Below are positions 51,878 to 62,232 of a DNA stretch of 64,000 bases, piece by piece. Under the pieces are notes generated by a model. The model was not told where the DNA came from, made no database searches, and was given only the letters and a program-made list of their open reading frames with translations. The position numbers and the translations under genes were made by a program. This DNA is from Prochlorococcus sp. AG-402-B19 (lineage in GTDB: Bacteria; Cyanobacteriota; Cyanobacteriia; PCC-6307; Cyanobiaceae): NCBI GenBank assembly GCA_003279615.1, contig QCHM01000004.1, forward strand, positions 1 through 64,000, read 5' to 3'. Positions within the stretch are counted from its first letter, which is position 1. Every line of letters starts with the position of its first letter.

Positions 51878-53439
51878 ATTTTCTTTTTCCAATCTATTGG
51901 AGAAATTAAAGGAAAAATGCAATCCTCTTTTTCTATTTCTTCCAAAAAGTTGGGCTCAAGAATCTTCTTATCTTTAATTGCATTAATTAATATCCAAAAT
52001 CTTTTTATATGTAAATTTATTCTTTCTCTTGCAAGCTCGGTAGTTGTTCCTGCTTTGAGAATGAAACTCCAATCTGAAGATTGACATAAAAGTAGTTCTC
52101 TCCCCGCTTGTTTAATAATTTCGATATCCGATTGCTTTTGTACCCCTTTTGAACAAATTCTGATCATTTCTCTTCCAGCTTTGCTCCATTCATGGACAAT
52201 CCATGCATTTGATTCATTTAACCAATAATTGTGAAAGCCACCTTGGCCCCAGCTTGATGGAGAAGGATTGCATAATTGGATGTGTTTTTTTGTTTGTAGA
52301 GCCTCTCTCAGGGTGATTAATTTAATACCTTCTTTTTTTGAGTTAATAAATAATTGAGAAAGAAATTGCGGCCCTTCGAACCACCAATGTCCAAAAAGCT
52401 CAGCATCAAAAGGTGCAATTAACAATGGTTCTATTCCCATTGATTTTTCAAGTTTTATAAGTTGTTTCTTTCTATCCTTTATGTAGTTTTCTGCATCTTT
52501 TTTCACACTTTCTTGTGCAGCTTGTGGGTCATATTTTTGTTTGTTTTCTAAAGATGTGTTTTTTGAAGAAATTTTAAATAATTTAATTCCTATTGGTCTT
52601 TTCTCGTTGAGTCCTATTTCTTTTAGTTTCTCTAATGATAAGTCCCACCCCAAGTCTCTGTGGAATTCTCTGTAGCTTGGATTGCCTGGGTATCCATCCC
52701 TTGCAGACCAAACTGGAAGAGTTGATTCACTATCTCTACCAAAAAAAGCTACTCCTCTTCTCGTGCAAATAGGGGCGTATAAACCATATCTGGGCCTTGG
52801 ATCAGCATTAAGTAAGCCATGTCCATCAAGAACAGCATATCTAAGTCCTGATTCAGCCATTATTTCATCTAAGCCTTCGTAATATGCGCATTCTGGCAAC
52901 CAAATACCCAAAGGCGGGTTGTTGAAAAGACGTATATGTTCTCTTATTGCAGTTTTTAGTTGAGCCCTTACTGCTTCAGGATTTTCTCTTAAAAGTGGAA
53001 GATATCCATGAGTAGCTGCACAAGTAAGAATATCAATTACTTCTGATGTTCTTAATTTATTAAATCTTCCAATTAAATCTCCTCGACATTTTTTCCAGCT
53101 TTCTAATTGTCGTTTAAAGTGATCTGTCAGATGAAGAGCTGCTTTTATTTTATCTGTTTTTAATGAATTCAGAATTTCTAGCCTTAGTTCTACCCATTTT
53201 TCAAAGCGATTTTTTAATACCTCATCTTCTAATAGGGAAAGCAAAGTAGGGGATAGCCCTATTGTGATTTTAGGTGCTTGATCATTTGCTTTTGAACCCT
53301 TCTCAAGGGTTCCTAAAAGTGGTAAATAACATTCCACTAGAGCCTGAAAGAACCAATCTTCCTCTAGGGAGCCAGGTTCTTCTGACCTCACGTAAGGCAG
53401 ATGTGCATGCAGGACTATGGCGAGATTGCCTTTAGTCAT
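51874..53439 (-). CDS. Glycoside hydrolase family 57 protein, glucan branching enzyme-like (DUF1957)
   Basis: This 521-residue protein starts GNLAIVLHAHLPYVRSEEPG, the GH57 opening with paired His. The catalytic Glu is in GIWLPECAYYEGLDEIM, and the Asp acid/base region is APFDAELFGHWWFEGP. A C-terminal helical DUF1957 domain follows (HWWFEG onward to LLCQSSDWSFIL). It is probably a 1,4-alpha-glucan branching enzyme or related amylase acting on glycogen. It converges on crtL. Confidence 0.9.
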   Translation of the reverse strand: MTKGNLAIVLHAHLPYVRSEEPGSLEEDWFFQALVECYLPLLGTLEKGSKANDQAPKITIGLSPTLLSLLEDEVLKNRFEKWVELRLEILNSLKTDKIKAALHLTDHFKRQLESWKKCRGDLIGRFNKLRTSEVIDILTCAATHGYLPLLRENPEAVRAQLKTAIREHIRLFNNPPLGIWLPECAYYEGLDEIMAESGLRYAVLDGHGLLNADPRPRYGLYAPICTRRGVAFFGRDSESTLPVWSARDGYPGNPSYREFHRDLGWDLSLEKLKEIGLNEKRPIGIKLFKISSKNTSLENKQKYDPQAAQESVKKDAENYIKDRKKQLIKLEKSMGIEPLLIAPFDAELFGHWWFEGPQFLSQLFINSKKEGIKLITLREALQTKKHIQLCNPSPSSWGQGGFHNYWLNESNAWIVHEWSKAGREMIRICSKGVQKQSDIEIIKQAGRELLLCQSSDWSFILKAGTTTELARERINLHIKRFWILINAIKDKKILEPNFLEEIEKEDCIFPLISPIDWKKKI

Positions 53440-53756
53440 TAAGGCTTCCAGAATGTTGGATTTGTTCCTTGGATACTTATACTCTTTAGTTGCACAGAAA
53501 AAGATGAATTTTAAGCCATACCATAAATCTAGTAAAATTAGATACTAGAAATAATTAATTTTTATTTATTACTTAGTTTTTTATAGTTGATATTAATTCT
53601 TCTTTATTCAGTATTTTAAAAATAAAAAATAATAAATTATAAAATGAAGAGTTAGAAATTTAATATCTTTCGTGGAAATTAGAGTTATTTATACTATAAT
53701 TTTTTTTAATTCATATAGATCTTAATAAGGTCTAATAATTTTATATAATTTATGCT
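53440..53756. other. AT-rich promoter region of leuA and GH57 gene
   Basis: These 317 bp lie between two divergent genes. The sequence is very AT-rich. AGATCTTAATAAGGTCT (53717-53733) forms a weak inverted repeat just before the leuA start. No small ORF, leader peptide with leucine codons, or RNA gene was recognised. Confidence 0.4.
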
Positions 53757-55376
53757 ATGGCCAAAGATCCAGGCCGAGTTTTAATTTTTGATACTACATT
53801 AAGAGATGGTGAGCAATCCCCAGGTGCGAGTCTTAATTTAGAAGAAAAGTTAGCTATAGCCCAACAATTAGCAAGATTAGGAGTAGATGTTATAGAGGCT
53901 GGTTTCCCTTTCGCTAGCTCTGGCGACTTTGCTGCGGTTCAAAAAATTGCTGAACAAGTAGGAGGAGAAGAAGGACCTATTATTTGCGGACTATCAAGAG
54001 CATCAAAATCTGATATCAAGGCTTGTGCTGAAGCTATTGCTCCAGCCCCAAAAAAAAGGATTCATACCTTCATTGCAACAAGTGATATTCATCTTGAACA
54101 CAAATTAAGGAAATCTAGAAAAGAAGTCCTTGGGATCGTTCCAGATATGGTTGGTTATGCAAAAAGCTTTGTTGAAGATGTTGAGTTTTCTTGTGAAGAT
54201 GCAGCAAGAAGTGATTTGGATTTTTTGTATGAAGTAATCGAATTAGCAATATCTTCAGGTGCTAATACGATAAATATCCCTGATACTGTTGGTTACACAA
54301 CACCTTCTGAATTTGGAGATTTGATATTAAACATCAATAAAAATGTTCCAAATATTAATGAAGCAGTTCTCTCGGTTCATGGTCACAACGACTTAGGATT
54401 AGCTGTTGCAAATTTCCTTGAGGCTGTAAAGAATGGTGCTAGACAGCTTGAATGCACTATCAACGGAATTGGAGAAAGAGCAGGGAATGCCGCTTTAGAA
54501 GAATTGATTATGGCTCTTCATGTAAGAAGATCATATTTTAATCCTTTTTTTGGAAGGTCTCCTGAATCTCCAACCCCTTTAACAGCAGTTAGAACAGAGG
54601 AAATAACAAAATCCTCTCGTTTGGTTTCAAATTTAACTGGTATGGTTGTGCAACCAAATAAAGCAATTGTTGGAGCAAATGCTTTTGCTCATGAATCTGG
54701 AATTCATCAAGATGGGGTATTAAAAAATAGACTTACATATGAAATTATCGATGCAAAAACAGTTGGGTTGTCTGACAATAAAATTTCTTTAGGGAAATTG
54801 AGTGGCAGGAGTGCTGTTAGATCTCGGTTAGAGGATCTTGGCTATGATTTAAACAGAGAAGATCTTAATGATGCTTTCGCTAGATTTAAAGACTTAGCTG
54901 ATAGGAAGAGAGAAATAACAGATCGTGATTTAGAAGCCATTGTTAGTGAGCAAGTTCAACTTCCAGAAGCTCTGTTTCAATTGAAATTAGTCCAAGTCAG
55001 TTGTGGAACATCTCTTGTGCCTACTGCAACAGTAACTGTTGTTGGAGAAGAAGGAGAGGAAAAAACATCTGTATCACTAGGGACAGGCCCTGTTGATGCA
55101 GTGGTAAGGGCCTTAGATTTTCTAACTGAAGAACCTAATGAGTTGATTGAATTTTCCGTCAAGTCTGTTACTGAAGGTATAGATGCTTTAGGAGAAGTAA
55201 CGATACGTATTAGAAGAAATGGAAGTCTATTTTCTGGTCATTCCGCGGATACTGATGTCGTTGTTGCCGCGGCACAAGCATATATTAATGCTCTTAATAG
55301 GTTGGTGGCAGCTGAAGGAAGGAATTCCATTCATCCACAACATGATTTAGCTCAGGTAGACAAAAAAGGAGTTTGA
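53757..55376 (+). CDS. leuA: 2-isopropylmalate synthase
   Basis: LeuA joins acetyl-CoA to 2-oxoisovalerate, starting leucine synthesis. The 539 residues include the catalytic TIM barrel ([16 protein letters not shown] at the N-terminus, [13 protein letters not shown] in the middle, [19 protein letters not shown]). A C-terminal regulatory domain follows ([20 protein letters not shown]), the site of leucine feedback. Length is typical. It follows an AT-rich promoter region of 317 bp. Confidence 0.97.
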   Translation: MAKDPGRVLIFDTTLRDGEQSPGASLNLEEKLAIAQQLARLGVDVIEAGFPFASSGDFAAVQKIAEQVGGEEGPIICGLSRASKSDIKACAEAIAPAPKKRIHTFIATSDIHLEHKLRKSRKEVLGIVPDMVGYAKSFVEDVEFSCEDAARSDLDFLYEVIELAISSGANTINIPDTVGYTTPSEFGDLILNINKNVPNINEAVLSVHGHNDLGLAVANFLEAVKNGARQLECTINGIGERAGNAALEELIMALHVRRSYFNPFFGRSPESPTPLTAVRTEEITKSSRLVSNLTGMVVQPNKAIVGANAFAHESGIHQDGVLKNRLTYEIIDAKTVGLSDNKISLGKLSGRSAVRSRLEDLGYDLNREDLNDAFARFKDLADRKREITDRDLEAIVSEQVQLPEALFQLKLVQVSCGTSLVPTATVTVVGEEGEEKTSVSLGTGPVDAVVRALDFLTEEPNELIEFSVKSVTEGIDALGEVTIRIRRNGSLFSGHSADTDVVVAAAQAYINALNRLVAAEGRNSIHPQHDLAQVDKKGV

Positions 55377-55503
55377 AAAATATAAAGCTTTTTACTAATT
55401 TTTAAAATCTATTTAGTAGTTTCCGTAAATTTTTTTAGAAAAATCGTCTAAAGCAAGAATTAAAAGATTAATATGAGTGTGACGATTTGGTATGTGCACA
55501 TAA

Positions 55504-55743
55504 ATGAGTGTTAAAAGAAAGCTTTATCGACTTACAGGACTTGATGGCTCCCCTCATCATGTACTTGACGCTCCTTACGAAAGTATTGATGCAGCACTTT
55601 TAGCAGCAAAGGTTTGGTGTAATGGGCAAGGATTAAGTTGCACAATTAAAGATCGAGGCATAGGTGTGCAAGTACTCGCAAGAAATGGAACTTGGAGAAC
55701 AGTTTGTTATCCATCTAATTGTTTGCATACTTCTTTCGCATAA
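55504..55743 (+). CDS. Conserved small hypothetical protein
   Basis: The 79-residue protein reads MSVKRKLYRLTGLDGSPHHV, then LDAPYESIDAALLAAKVWCN, and ends NGTWRTVCYPSNCLHTSFA. The compact alpha-beta look and three cysteines suggest a folded domain. It is likely to be a marine picocyanobacterial protein of unknown function. It lies downstream of leuA with a 127-bp gap. Confidence 0.65.
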   Translation: MSVKRKLYRLTGLDGSPHHVLDAPYESIDAALLAAKVWCNGQGLSCTIKDRGIGVQVLARNGTWRTVCYPSNCLHTSFA

Positions 55744-55798
55744 AATAAATTATTATTCTTAATCTTATGCTTTTAACTAGGGGAATAATTTTTTAAAA

Positions 55799-56188
55799 AT
55801 GGGTTCAGGACTCCGCGGCTACTGGACACTTACTTGGTTTGGTTTAATCTCAAATACCCTTGCAATTCCTTTTATTGCATATGTTGTTGGATCTGGGCCT
55901 CCTCTTCAAGCTGCCAATATCACTATTGCAATTAGCCTTGCTTGGCCAGCTGCAGTAACTGGGATTGTTGCATCAGCAGGTCTATTCGCTCAAAGAGGAT
56001 GGGGTGTGATTTTATCAATAGTTGCTTTGTCCATGACTCTGTCGGGGACTTTGCCATATGGAATTATCAGGTTAATTAGAGTTAATGATGTTTTTGGTAT
56101 CAGTGGTTTATCTTTGCTTATTGCCTTGTTGAATTTATTAGCCTTACTTTATTGGTGTAGGCGGGGCCATAGGAGAATTAGGCTTTGA
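55799..56188 (+). CDS. Four-TM membrane protein of unknown function
   Basis: The 129 residues form about four membrane helices (TWFGLISNTLAIPFIAYVVG, IAISLAWPAAVTGIVASAG, VILSIVALSMTLSGTLPYG and LSLLIALLNLLALLYW) and end with a basic tail RRGHRRIRL. No family is recognised. It is codirectional with the 79-residue gene (55-bp gap). Confidence 0.7.
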   Translation: MGSGLRGYWTLTWFGLISNTLAIPFIAYVVGSGPPLQAANITIAISLAWPAAVTGIVASAGLFAQRGWGVILSIVALSMTLSGTLPYGIIRLIRVNDVFGISGLSLLIALLNLLALLYWCRRGHRRIRL

Positions 56189-56235
56189 TTATATTGAATT
56201 AATTAATCAATATAAATAGTTCAATTAATACTGTT

Positions 56236-58335
56236 TTACCTAGAATTAAAGCTTGGATATTTTAATCTTCTGTGCCTCATTCTTCTCCATACAGATACAA
56301 AAGCCCTAAGTATTATCTCTATTTCTGCTCTTGTTAAACTACTTTCCTTTAACTGTCCATCAAGCTGTCGAGATTGAATTATTTTTCTAACTGTTTTGCA
56401 TGCATTGCTATCAGAAGACGAACCATCTAGAGATCTCAGTGCGGCCTCGCATCCATCTGCAAGCATAAGTATTCCAGTCTCTTTGGAATGAGGAATAGGT
56501 CCTTTATATCTGAAACGGTTTTCAGAGGAAGAAGGATCACTTTCTCTAGCTTTATGTAGGAAATAACCCATTTTTAAAGTACCTTGATGTTCTGGAATGA
56601 AATCAGCAATTGCTGATGGAAGTCGATATCTCCTTGCAAGCTTTAACCCTTCATCTACATGGGCTTGAAGAATATCGGCACTTTTGTAAGGATTTTTGAT
56701 TTCTTCATGTGGATTTATTCCATCTTGTTGATTTTCAATAAACCAATTAGGAGCATGCAGTTTTCCAACGTCATGGTATAGAGCTCCTGTTCTTATTAAG
56801 TCAACATCTGCTCCAATAACTCTCGCTCCTTCCTCGGCGAGACTTAGAATTGTCAGGGTATGCTCGAAAGTGCCAGGTGCTTCTCTAGATAAACGTCTAA
56901 GTAAAGGACGTTCTTGATCAGCTAGCTCCATCAATCTTGCTCTAGTAAGTAAACCAAATGTATTTTCTAATATAGGTACAATTAATATAGTTATCATTAG
57001 CATTGCACTTATAATAAGTGACTCATTAAAAAGTGAATTAGGATTAAAAGATAGATTATTAAATTCTATATTTTCCGCTTTAATTACTTGATTAAAAATA
57101 AACCATTGACCTAATAGTGCTCCAAAAGGTATTAACACAGCTATTTGAAGTACTTGAGCTCTGCTTCTCATCCTTCTTCCTAAAAATGCAATAAATGAAC
57201 CAGATATACAAGCAATTATTAGTCTAACTTCACTTAATCCATTAAGAGATGCTGGCCAAATTAAGCTAGCAGCCGCCATCCATGCTAATGATGAAATTGT
57301 GCCTATTCCTTGAGAAAGGAGTAGCGTTGGAGGTAATATTAACTGCAATGGACTTGCTAATGGGCCTAACCAATCTTTAGTTACTTGAACTAATAGTAAT
57401 AGAGTTAAGGATAGCAATCCATGACTAGATTGAAGTCTTGGTTTCTCTCTTCTCATTATCATAAGAAGTAAACCACAACATCCTAAAGATTCTGAAAAAG
57501 TTATGAACCATTTGAAGGGTCTAGGGCTTCTGCTTACTTTATTAAAATGTTCTAAAATATCAAATTCTTGAGAACTGATTATTTGCCCTTTTTTAGTTAT
57601 TAAGCTACCTTCTTTAACCTTTATTGTATTTAAATCATCTTGATTGAGTAAATTTTCAAGTAGTTTATTGGTTTTTAATATATCAATTTTTAAATTGCTT
57701 TTTTGATAAAAACTACTCGACAGTATTTTCGCGCCTAATGATCTATTTGGAGAATCTTTTTTACCTAGGTCGATTAATTGCAGTGATGAAGCCTCATTTA
57801 ATTCTTCAAGAGCTAGTGTATTAATAATTCCTTGTGAAAGCATTTTTTTTGAAGCTTTTTTTATCTCATCTTTCCATGTTTCCCATTCGCTATAAGAGGC
57901 ATCAATTAGCCAGTCTCTTTCTGTATTAGTCAGATTAATATTACTTACATTTTCTTCAAAGTTATTATCTTTTATTATAGTAAGTATTTTGACTTGTTTT
58001 GCAATGAGTGCTTCTAAATTATCAGATTGCTCTTTATCAATAACTTGAATATAGCTTTCTTTTAGGCCTTTTTTCTTTTCTTTTAATGCCTTTGTATCTA
58101 TTACTATTGCATTTTTAGGAGCTATTTCATTGAATGGCGCTATATCACCTGGCTTGAGATCCGGAACTGCTAATAACTTATAACTTGAAACTATTGCTAC
58201 TAATATACATACCATTAGTAGGCCTAGTTTATCAGGAGAAGACCAGCGAAGTATTGGGCGCCTGGGAGATTGACTCCCTAACCATATTCTCCAGATTTTT
58301 TTTGGACTTGGTAGTTTAGCCACAGACTTTTTCAA
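56236..58335 (-). CDS. PgpH-type HD-domain membrane phosphohydrolase
   Basis: The 699-residue protein has a short cytoplasmic N-terminus, one TM helix (about 34-52), a large extracytoplasmic 7TMR-HDED region, about seven TM helices, and a cytoplasmic HD domain with RTGALYHDVGKLHAP (metal His-Asp) and PEHQGTLKMGYFL. Proteins of this layout in Gram-positives (PgpH) degrade cyclic-di-AMP. It starts TTG at 58335, a few residues before GTG. Activity in this organism is inferred. Confidence 0.88.
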   Translation of the reverse strand: MKKSVAKLPSPKKIWRIWLGSQSPRRPILRWSSPDKLGLLMVCILVAIVSSYKLLAVPDLKPGDIAPFNEIAPKNAIVIDTKALKEKKKGLKESYIQVIDKEQSDNLEALIAKQVKILTIIKDNNFEENVSNINLTNTERDWLIDASYSEWETWKDEIKKASKKMLSQGIINTLALEELNEASSLQLIDLGKKDSPNRSLGAKILSSSFYQKSNLKIDILKTNKLLENLLNQDDLNTIKVKEGSLITKKGQIISSQEFDILEHFNKVSRSPRPFKWFITFSESLGCCGLLLMIMRREKPRLQSSHGLLSLTLLLLVQVTKDWLGPLASPLQLILPPTLLLSQGIGTISSLAWMAAASLIWPASLNGLSEVRLIIACISGSFIAFLGRRMRSRAQVLQIAVLIPFGALLGQWFIFNQVIKAENIEFNNLSFNPNSLFNESLIISAMLMITILIVPILENTFGLLTRARLMELADQERPLLRRLSREAPGTFEHTLTILSLAEEGARVIGADVDLIRTGALYHDVGKLHAPNWFIENQQDGINPHEEIKNPYKSADILQAHVDEGLKLARRYRLPSAIADFIPEHQGTLKMGYFLHKARESDPSSSENRFRYKGPIPHSKETGILMLADGCEAALRSLDGSSSDSNACKTVRKIIQSRQLDGQLKESSLTRAEIEIILRAFVSVWRRMRHRRLKYPSFNSR

Positions 58336-58392
58336 CCACGCCTGACGTTAGGTTTAATGAGTTGATTAATTGAAATTGGATTCATTTTATTT

Positions 58393-59304
58393 ATGCCAAA
58401 CATTTTAGATGGAAGAAAACTTGCTCAGGAAATTGAGCTCATACTCAAACAGACTATCGAAAGTGGATTGGAAGTTGCAAAACGCCCCCCTGGACTAGCT
58501 GTCATAAGAGTAGGTAACGATCCTGCTAGTGAAGTTTATGTCAATTACAAAGAGAAAGCATGTTATCGAATAGGTGTTAAAAGTTTTGCAAAGCATTTAA
58601 AAGAAGATATTTCATTGGAGGAACTTATAGAAATAATTGAAAGACTGAATGAAGATAAAAATGTTGACGGAATTTTATTGCAACTTCCATTACCGTCTCA
58701 TCTTGATGAGGCTTCTTTGCTTAGGAGTATTGATCCTGATAAAGATGCTGATGGACTGCATCCTTTGAATCTTGGACGATTAGTCAAAGGTGAGAAAGGA
58801 CCAAGGTCATGTACCCCAGCTGGAGTAATGGCTCTGCTAGAAAGAAATCAAATCAAAATCGAAGGGAAAAGAGCAGTAGTAGTAGGGCGTAGCATTCTTG
58901 TTGGTAAGCCAATGGCTTTAATGCTGGGAGCTGCAAATGCCACTGTAACGGTTGCGCATTCTAGAACAAAAAATTTATCCTCTTTAACTAGGGAAGCTGA
59001 TTTACTTGTCGTAGCAGCAGGTAAGCCAAATTTGATTGGGAATGATCATGTGAACGAAAATTGTGTTGTGATTGATGTGGGTATACATAGACTTCCGACT
59101 GATCAAAAAAATTTGCAAGAGGGCCAAAAAACTAAACTTTGTGGAGATGTAAAGATGTCTGAAATTGAAGATAAAGTAGCTGCTTATTCTCCTGTCCCAG
59201 GGGGGGTAGGACCTATGACAGTCACAATGCTTCTATCTAATACGGTTGACAGGTGGCAGAAGCATTGTGGATTACCTTTAACTATTAGTCATTTACTTCC
59301 ATGA
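58393..59304 (+). CDS. folD: Bifunctional methylene-THF dehydrogenase/cyclohydrolase
   Basis: FolD interconverts methylene-, methenyl- and formyl-THF. The 303-residue protein has [15 protein letters not shown] (catalytic Lys), [14 protein letters not shown], the NADP region [16 protein letters not shown] and the terminal [14 protein letters not shown]. It precedes crtE by 43 bp on the same strand and is divergent from the PgpH-type gene. Confidence 0.97.
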   Translation: MPNILDGRKLAQEIELILKQTIESGLEVAKRPPGLAVIRVGNDPASEVYVNYKEKACYRIGVKSFAKHLKEDISLEELIEIIERLNEDKNVDGILLQLPLPSHLDEASLLRSIDPDKDADGLHPLNLGRLVKGEKGPRSCTPAGVMALLERNQIKIEGKRAVVVGRSILVGKPMALMLGAANATVTVAHSRTKNLSSLTREADLLVVAAGKPNLIGNDHVNENCVVIDVGIHRLPTDQKNLQEGQKTKLCGDVKMSEIEDKVAAYSPVPGGVGPMTVTMLLSNTVDRWQKHCGLPLTISHLLP

Positions 59305-59346
59305 ATCACAATGTCCTGACAGAATTGAAAGGAATAGATTATTTGC

Positions 59347-60246
59347 ATGGAGGAAGCAATCGCTTCTTTTGACTTTGTTGGGTATCTAGAGAAATCTAGA
59401 GCTCTCGTTGAAGATGCGCTAGATGCATCTCTGGGCCCTGAAAAGCCAGAGAAATTAAGAGAATCTATGCGTTATTCCCTTTTGGCTGGAGGCAAAAGGC
59501 TAAGACCGATTCTCTGTCTTGCTGCTTGTGAGCTTGCTGGAGGGGAGTTAGAGAAAGCTCTTCCTACAGCAGTAGCTCTTGAGATGATTCATACAATGTC
59601 TCTTATTCATGATGATCTACCTTCAATGGATAATGACGATCTGCGTAGAGGACGTCCTACAAATCACAAAGTCTACGGGGATGCTGTAGCCATTCTTGCT
59701 GGAGATGCTCTTTTGACTAGAGCCTTCGAGATGGTATCAATTCGTACAGAGGGAGTTCCATCTGACAGGCTTTTGAAAGTAGTTGGTGAACTCTCATTAG
59801 TTGCAGGAGCTCCTGGATTAGTTGGCGGACAAGTTGTTGATCTCGATTGTGAGGGTAAAGAGGTAGATCTAGAAACTTTAGAATATATTCATCTTCATAA
59901 AACAGGAGCTCTTCTTAAAGCATGTGTCACCTGCGGAGCCCTAATTGGTGGGGCTGAAGATAATTTGTTGGAAGCATTAACAGTTTATGCGAGAGGAATT
60001 GGCTTGGCATTTCAAATAATTGATGACATTCTTGATGTAACTGCTAGTAGTGAAATATTGGGTAAAACAGCTGGAAAGGATTTAATTGCTGACAAGACTA
60101 CTTATCCAAAGTTACTTGGTCTTGATGAATCAAGGAGGAGAGCAGATTACCTAGTCGCTCAGGCTAAAAACGCCCTTGAGCCTTGGCCTGAGAAATCACA
60201 ACCTCTTCTTGCATTGGCTGACTACATTACAAATAGGGATAGATGA
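59347..60246 (+). CDS. crtE: Geranylgeranyl diphosphate synthase
   Basis: CrtE makes the C20 precursor of carotenoids and chlorophyll phytol. The 299 residues contain [18 protein letters not shown], the first Asp-rich motif [15 protein letters not shown] and the second motif [14 protein letters not shown]. The start ATG at 59347 fits. The next gene overlaps by 4 bp (ATGA), which suggests an operon with the DUF212 and RecD-like genes. Confidence 0.95.
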   Translation: MEEAIASFDFVGYLEKSRALVEDALDASLGPEKPEKLRESMRYSLLAGGKRLRPILCLAACELAGGELEKALPTAVALEMIHTMSLIHDDLPSMDNDDLRRGRPTNHKVYGDAVAILAGDALLTRAFEMVSIRTEGVPSDRLLKVVGELSLVAGAPGLVGGQVVDLDCEGKEVDLETLEYIHLHKTGALLKACVTCGALIGGAEDNLLEALTVYARGIGLAFQIIDDILDVTASSEILGKTAGKDLIADKTTYPKLLGLDESRRRADYLVAQAKNALEPWPEKSQPLLALADYITNRDR

Positions 60247-60758
60247 ATATCATTTCGTCTTCAGAAATTCACTTTGTTTATATTCTTGATAATGCTGTAT
60301 TGGCATGGGGCCTAGCAGCATGTGGTATTGCTCAATTTTCCAAGTTGTTATTTGAATTAATTTTCAAGCAAAGGTGGCGTCCTTTAGTACTAATCGAAAC
60401 AGGTGGTATGCCATCAAGCCATTCAGCTTTAGTAACAGGAACAGCTGCAGGAGTTGGGCTACAGCTTGGTTTTGATGATCCTTTGTTTGCTTTCGCCGCA
60501 ACAATAGCTTTTATTGTGATGTACGACGCTTCTGGAATAAGAAGATCAGCAGGTTTAACAGCAGCAAAAGTCAATCAGATATCAAAAAGTAATTCCAAGG
60601 AATCATCTACCGAAGTTACTTTAAAAGAATCTTTGGGGCACACAAAAATAGAGGTTTTAGTTGGAAGTATTCTTGGTCCAACTGTAGCTTTGCCCGGAAT
60701 TTTATTTATCGGTTCACCTTTGCATCTTTTGCAAATGATTGGATTAGTTCCTGTGTGA
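60243..60758 (+). CDS. Divergent PAP2 family protein (DUF212)
   Basis: The 171-residue membrane protein has the DUF212 pattern: [20 protein letters not shown], then [20 protein letters not shown] and [13 protein letters not shown]. It resembles acid phosphatase/vanadium haloperoxidase folds, with the H-S-A motif retained. About four TM helices are predicted. It overlaps crtE and the RecD-like gene by 4 bp each. A role in lipid or isoprenoid-phosphate dephosphorylation is possible given its neighbour, but unproven. Confidence 0.85.
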   Translation: MNIISSSEIHFVYILDNAVLAWGLAACGIAQFSKLLFELIFKQRWRPLVLIETGGMPSSHSALVTGTAAGVGLQLGFDDPLFAFAATIAFIVMYDASGIRRSAGLTAAKVNQISKSNSKESSTEVTLKESLGHTKIEVLVGSILGPTVALPGILFIGSPLHLLQMIGLVPV

Positions 60759-62215
60759 AAGAAATAAAAACAAAAGAAAATAGTGTTGTTTTAACTAATG
60801 ATCAAAAACGATCTCTTGAATTATTTTGTGAATGGTTGAATACTCCATATTCCTATAATCCTTTTGTAATGAAAGGTTTTGCAGGTAGCGGAAAAACATA
60901 TTTATCTATGAAATTATTGAAAAAGGTTGACGAGTTAGGTTTGTGTTGGACTGTAGTTGCTCCAACTCATAAGGCGGTTGATGTGTTAAGGGAGAATTTG
61001 AAAAATGAATCTATCCAACCAACTTGGTTCCCTTCTACAATTCACCGTTTACTGCGTCTGAAGTTGAAAAGACAGGCAGATGCCGAAATATGTGAAAAAA
61101 CAGATCAAACCGAGAGCTCTTTGGAGAATTTAGGACTTGTCTTAATTGATGAAGCATCCATGATTGATTCCAAATTATTGGAGATAACTCTTGAATGTGC
61201 CCGATTTAATTCGACAAGATTAGTTTTTGTTGGAGATCCTGCTCAACTTCCGCCTGTTGGAGAGAGCTTTAGTTCGGTTTTTTTAATGAATAGGTCTGTA
61301 AATACTGAACTTAAAGAAGTTGTTCGACATCAAGGACCTGTTTTGAAATTAGCAAAAATAATTAGAGACGAACAGATACCTTGTGATCAGCCACCATTAT
61401 TGCCAATTATTAATACTAAGAAAGGTAATGTGGGAATACTTGATAGAAATAATTGGCTTGAAAAGGCAAAGTCATCATTGAAGTTATCTTCTTTAGAGGA
61501 AGATTACGATAAAGCAAGAATTCTTTGCTACACAAATCGAATTGTTGATAACTTAGTTCCCCATGCAAGAAGAGCTATCCATGGTGATATGGCTGACCAA
61601 TATCAAGTGTTGCCTGGTGAGGTCTTAATTAGCCGTAAGGCAGTTATGGTAAATGCATCATTAAATGAGGATGAGATTGGAGAAGAACCAGACATCTTGA
61701 TTAGTTCTAATAGAGAGATGGTTGTGGAGGATGTGATTCCAAATAGTTTTGATTTGGATTCTTTATTAATCGATCAACGTTTTGAAAATTCTCTACCTAT
61801 TATTGAAACTCAGATAGCTAAAGTTACCTGTGATCAAAAAGAATTTTCTTTGAGATTACTTCCTCAAATAGGTTCTAAATCTCGCGTTAATTTAGATCTT
61901 GCTTTGAATCAATTGAGCAATCAGGCAAGAGAAAGAGGAAAGAAAAATAGTTCTTCAATCTGGAAGCTTTTCTTTTTTATAAGAGATTCATTTGCTTCAT
62001 TAGGCCCTGCTTCTGTTCTTACAATTCATAGGAGCCAAGGTAGTACTTTTGGAGAGGTTTTCATAACTTCTGATGTTTTTTGGCCTAAAGATCTTGAATT
62101 TAGAAGACGTCTTCTTTACGTGGCTGTAAGTAGAGCAAGCAAAGGAGTATGGATTGTTGGCGACAACAAAAACAAAACAAATTTACCCCTTTTAAAGAAA
62201 TTATTAATAGGTTAG
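60755..62215 (+). CDS. RecD-like ATP-dependent helicase
   Basis: The 486-residue superfamily 1B helicase starts GTG at 60755, overlapping the previous stop. Motif I is MKGFAGSGKTYLSMKLL, motif II is LVLIDEASMIDSKLL, motif III is FVGDPAQLPPVGES, and the C-terminal motifs are SVLTIHRSQGSTFGEVFI and LLYVAVSRASKGVWI. It lacks the large N-terminal region of RecD/RecD2, so it is a short, free-standing form. Its function is probably DNA end processing or repair. Confidence 0.9.
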   Translation: MKEIKTKENSVVLTNDQKRSLELFCEWLNTPYSYNPFVMKGFAGSGKTYLSMKLLKKVDELGLCWTVVAPTHKAVDVLRENLKNESIQPTWFPSTIHRLLRLKLKRQADAEICEKTDQTESSLENLGLVLIDEASMIDSKLLEITLECARFNSTRLVFVGDPAQLPPVGESFSSVFLMNRSVNTELKEVVRHQGPVLKLAKIIRDEQIPCDQPPLLPIINTKKGNVGILDRNNWLEKAKSSLKLSSLEEDYDKARILCYTNRIVDNLVPHARRAIHGDMADQYQVLPGEVLISRKAVMVNASLNEDEIGEEPDILISSNREMVVEDVIPNSFDLDSLLIDQRFENSLPIIETQIAKVTCDQKEFSLRLLPQIGSKSRVNLDLALNQLSNQARERGKKNSSSIWKLFFFIRDSFASLGPASVLTIHRSQGSTFGEVFITSDVFWPKDLEFRRRLLYVAVSRASKGVWIVGDNKNKTNLPLLKKLLIG

Positions 62216-62232
62216 TCTTTATAAATCTATTT

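Noticed and set aside
53717-53733. Weak inverted repeat before leuA, considered as a leucine attenuator or riboswitch
   Set aside because: Too short, with no leader peptide rich in leucine codons and no terminator, so it does not support attenuation.
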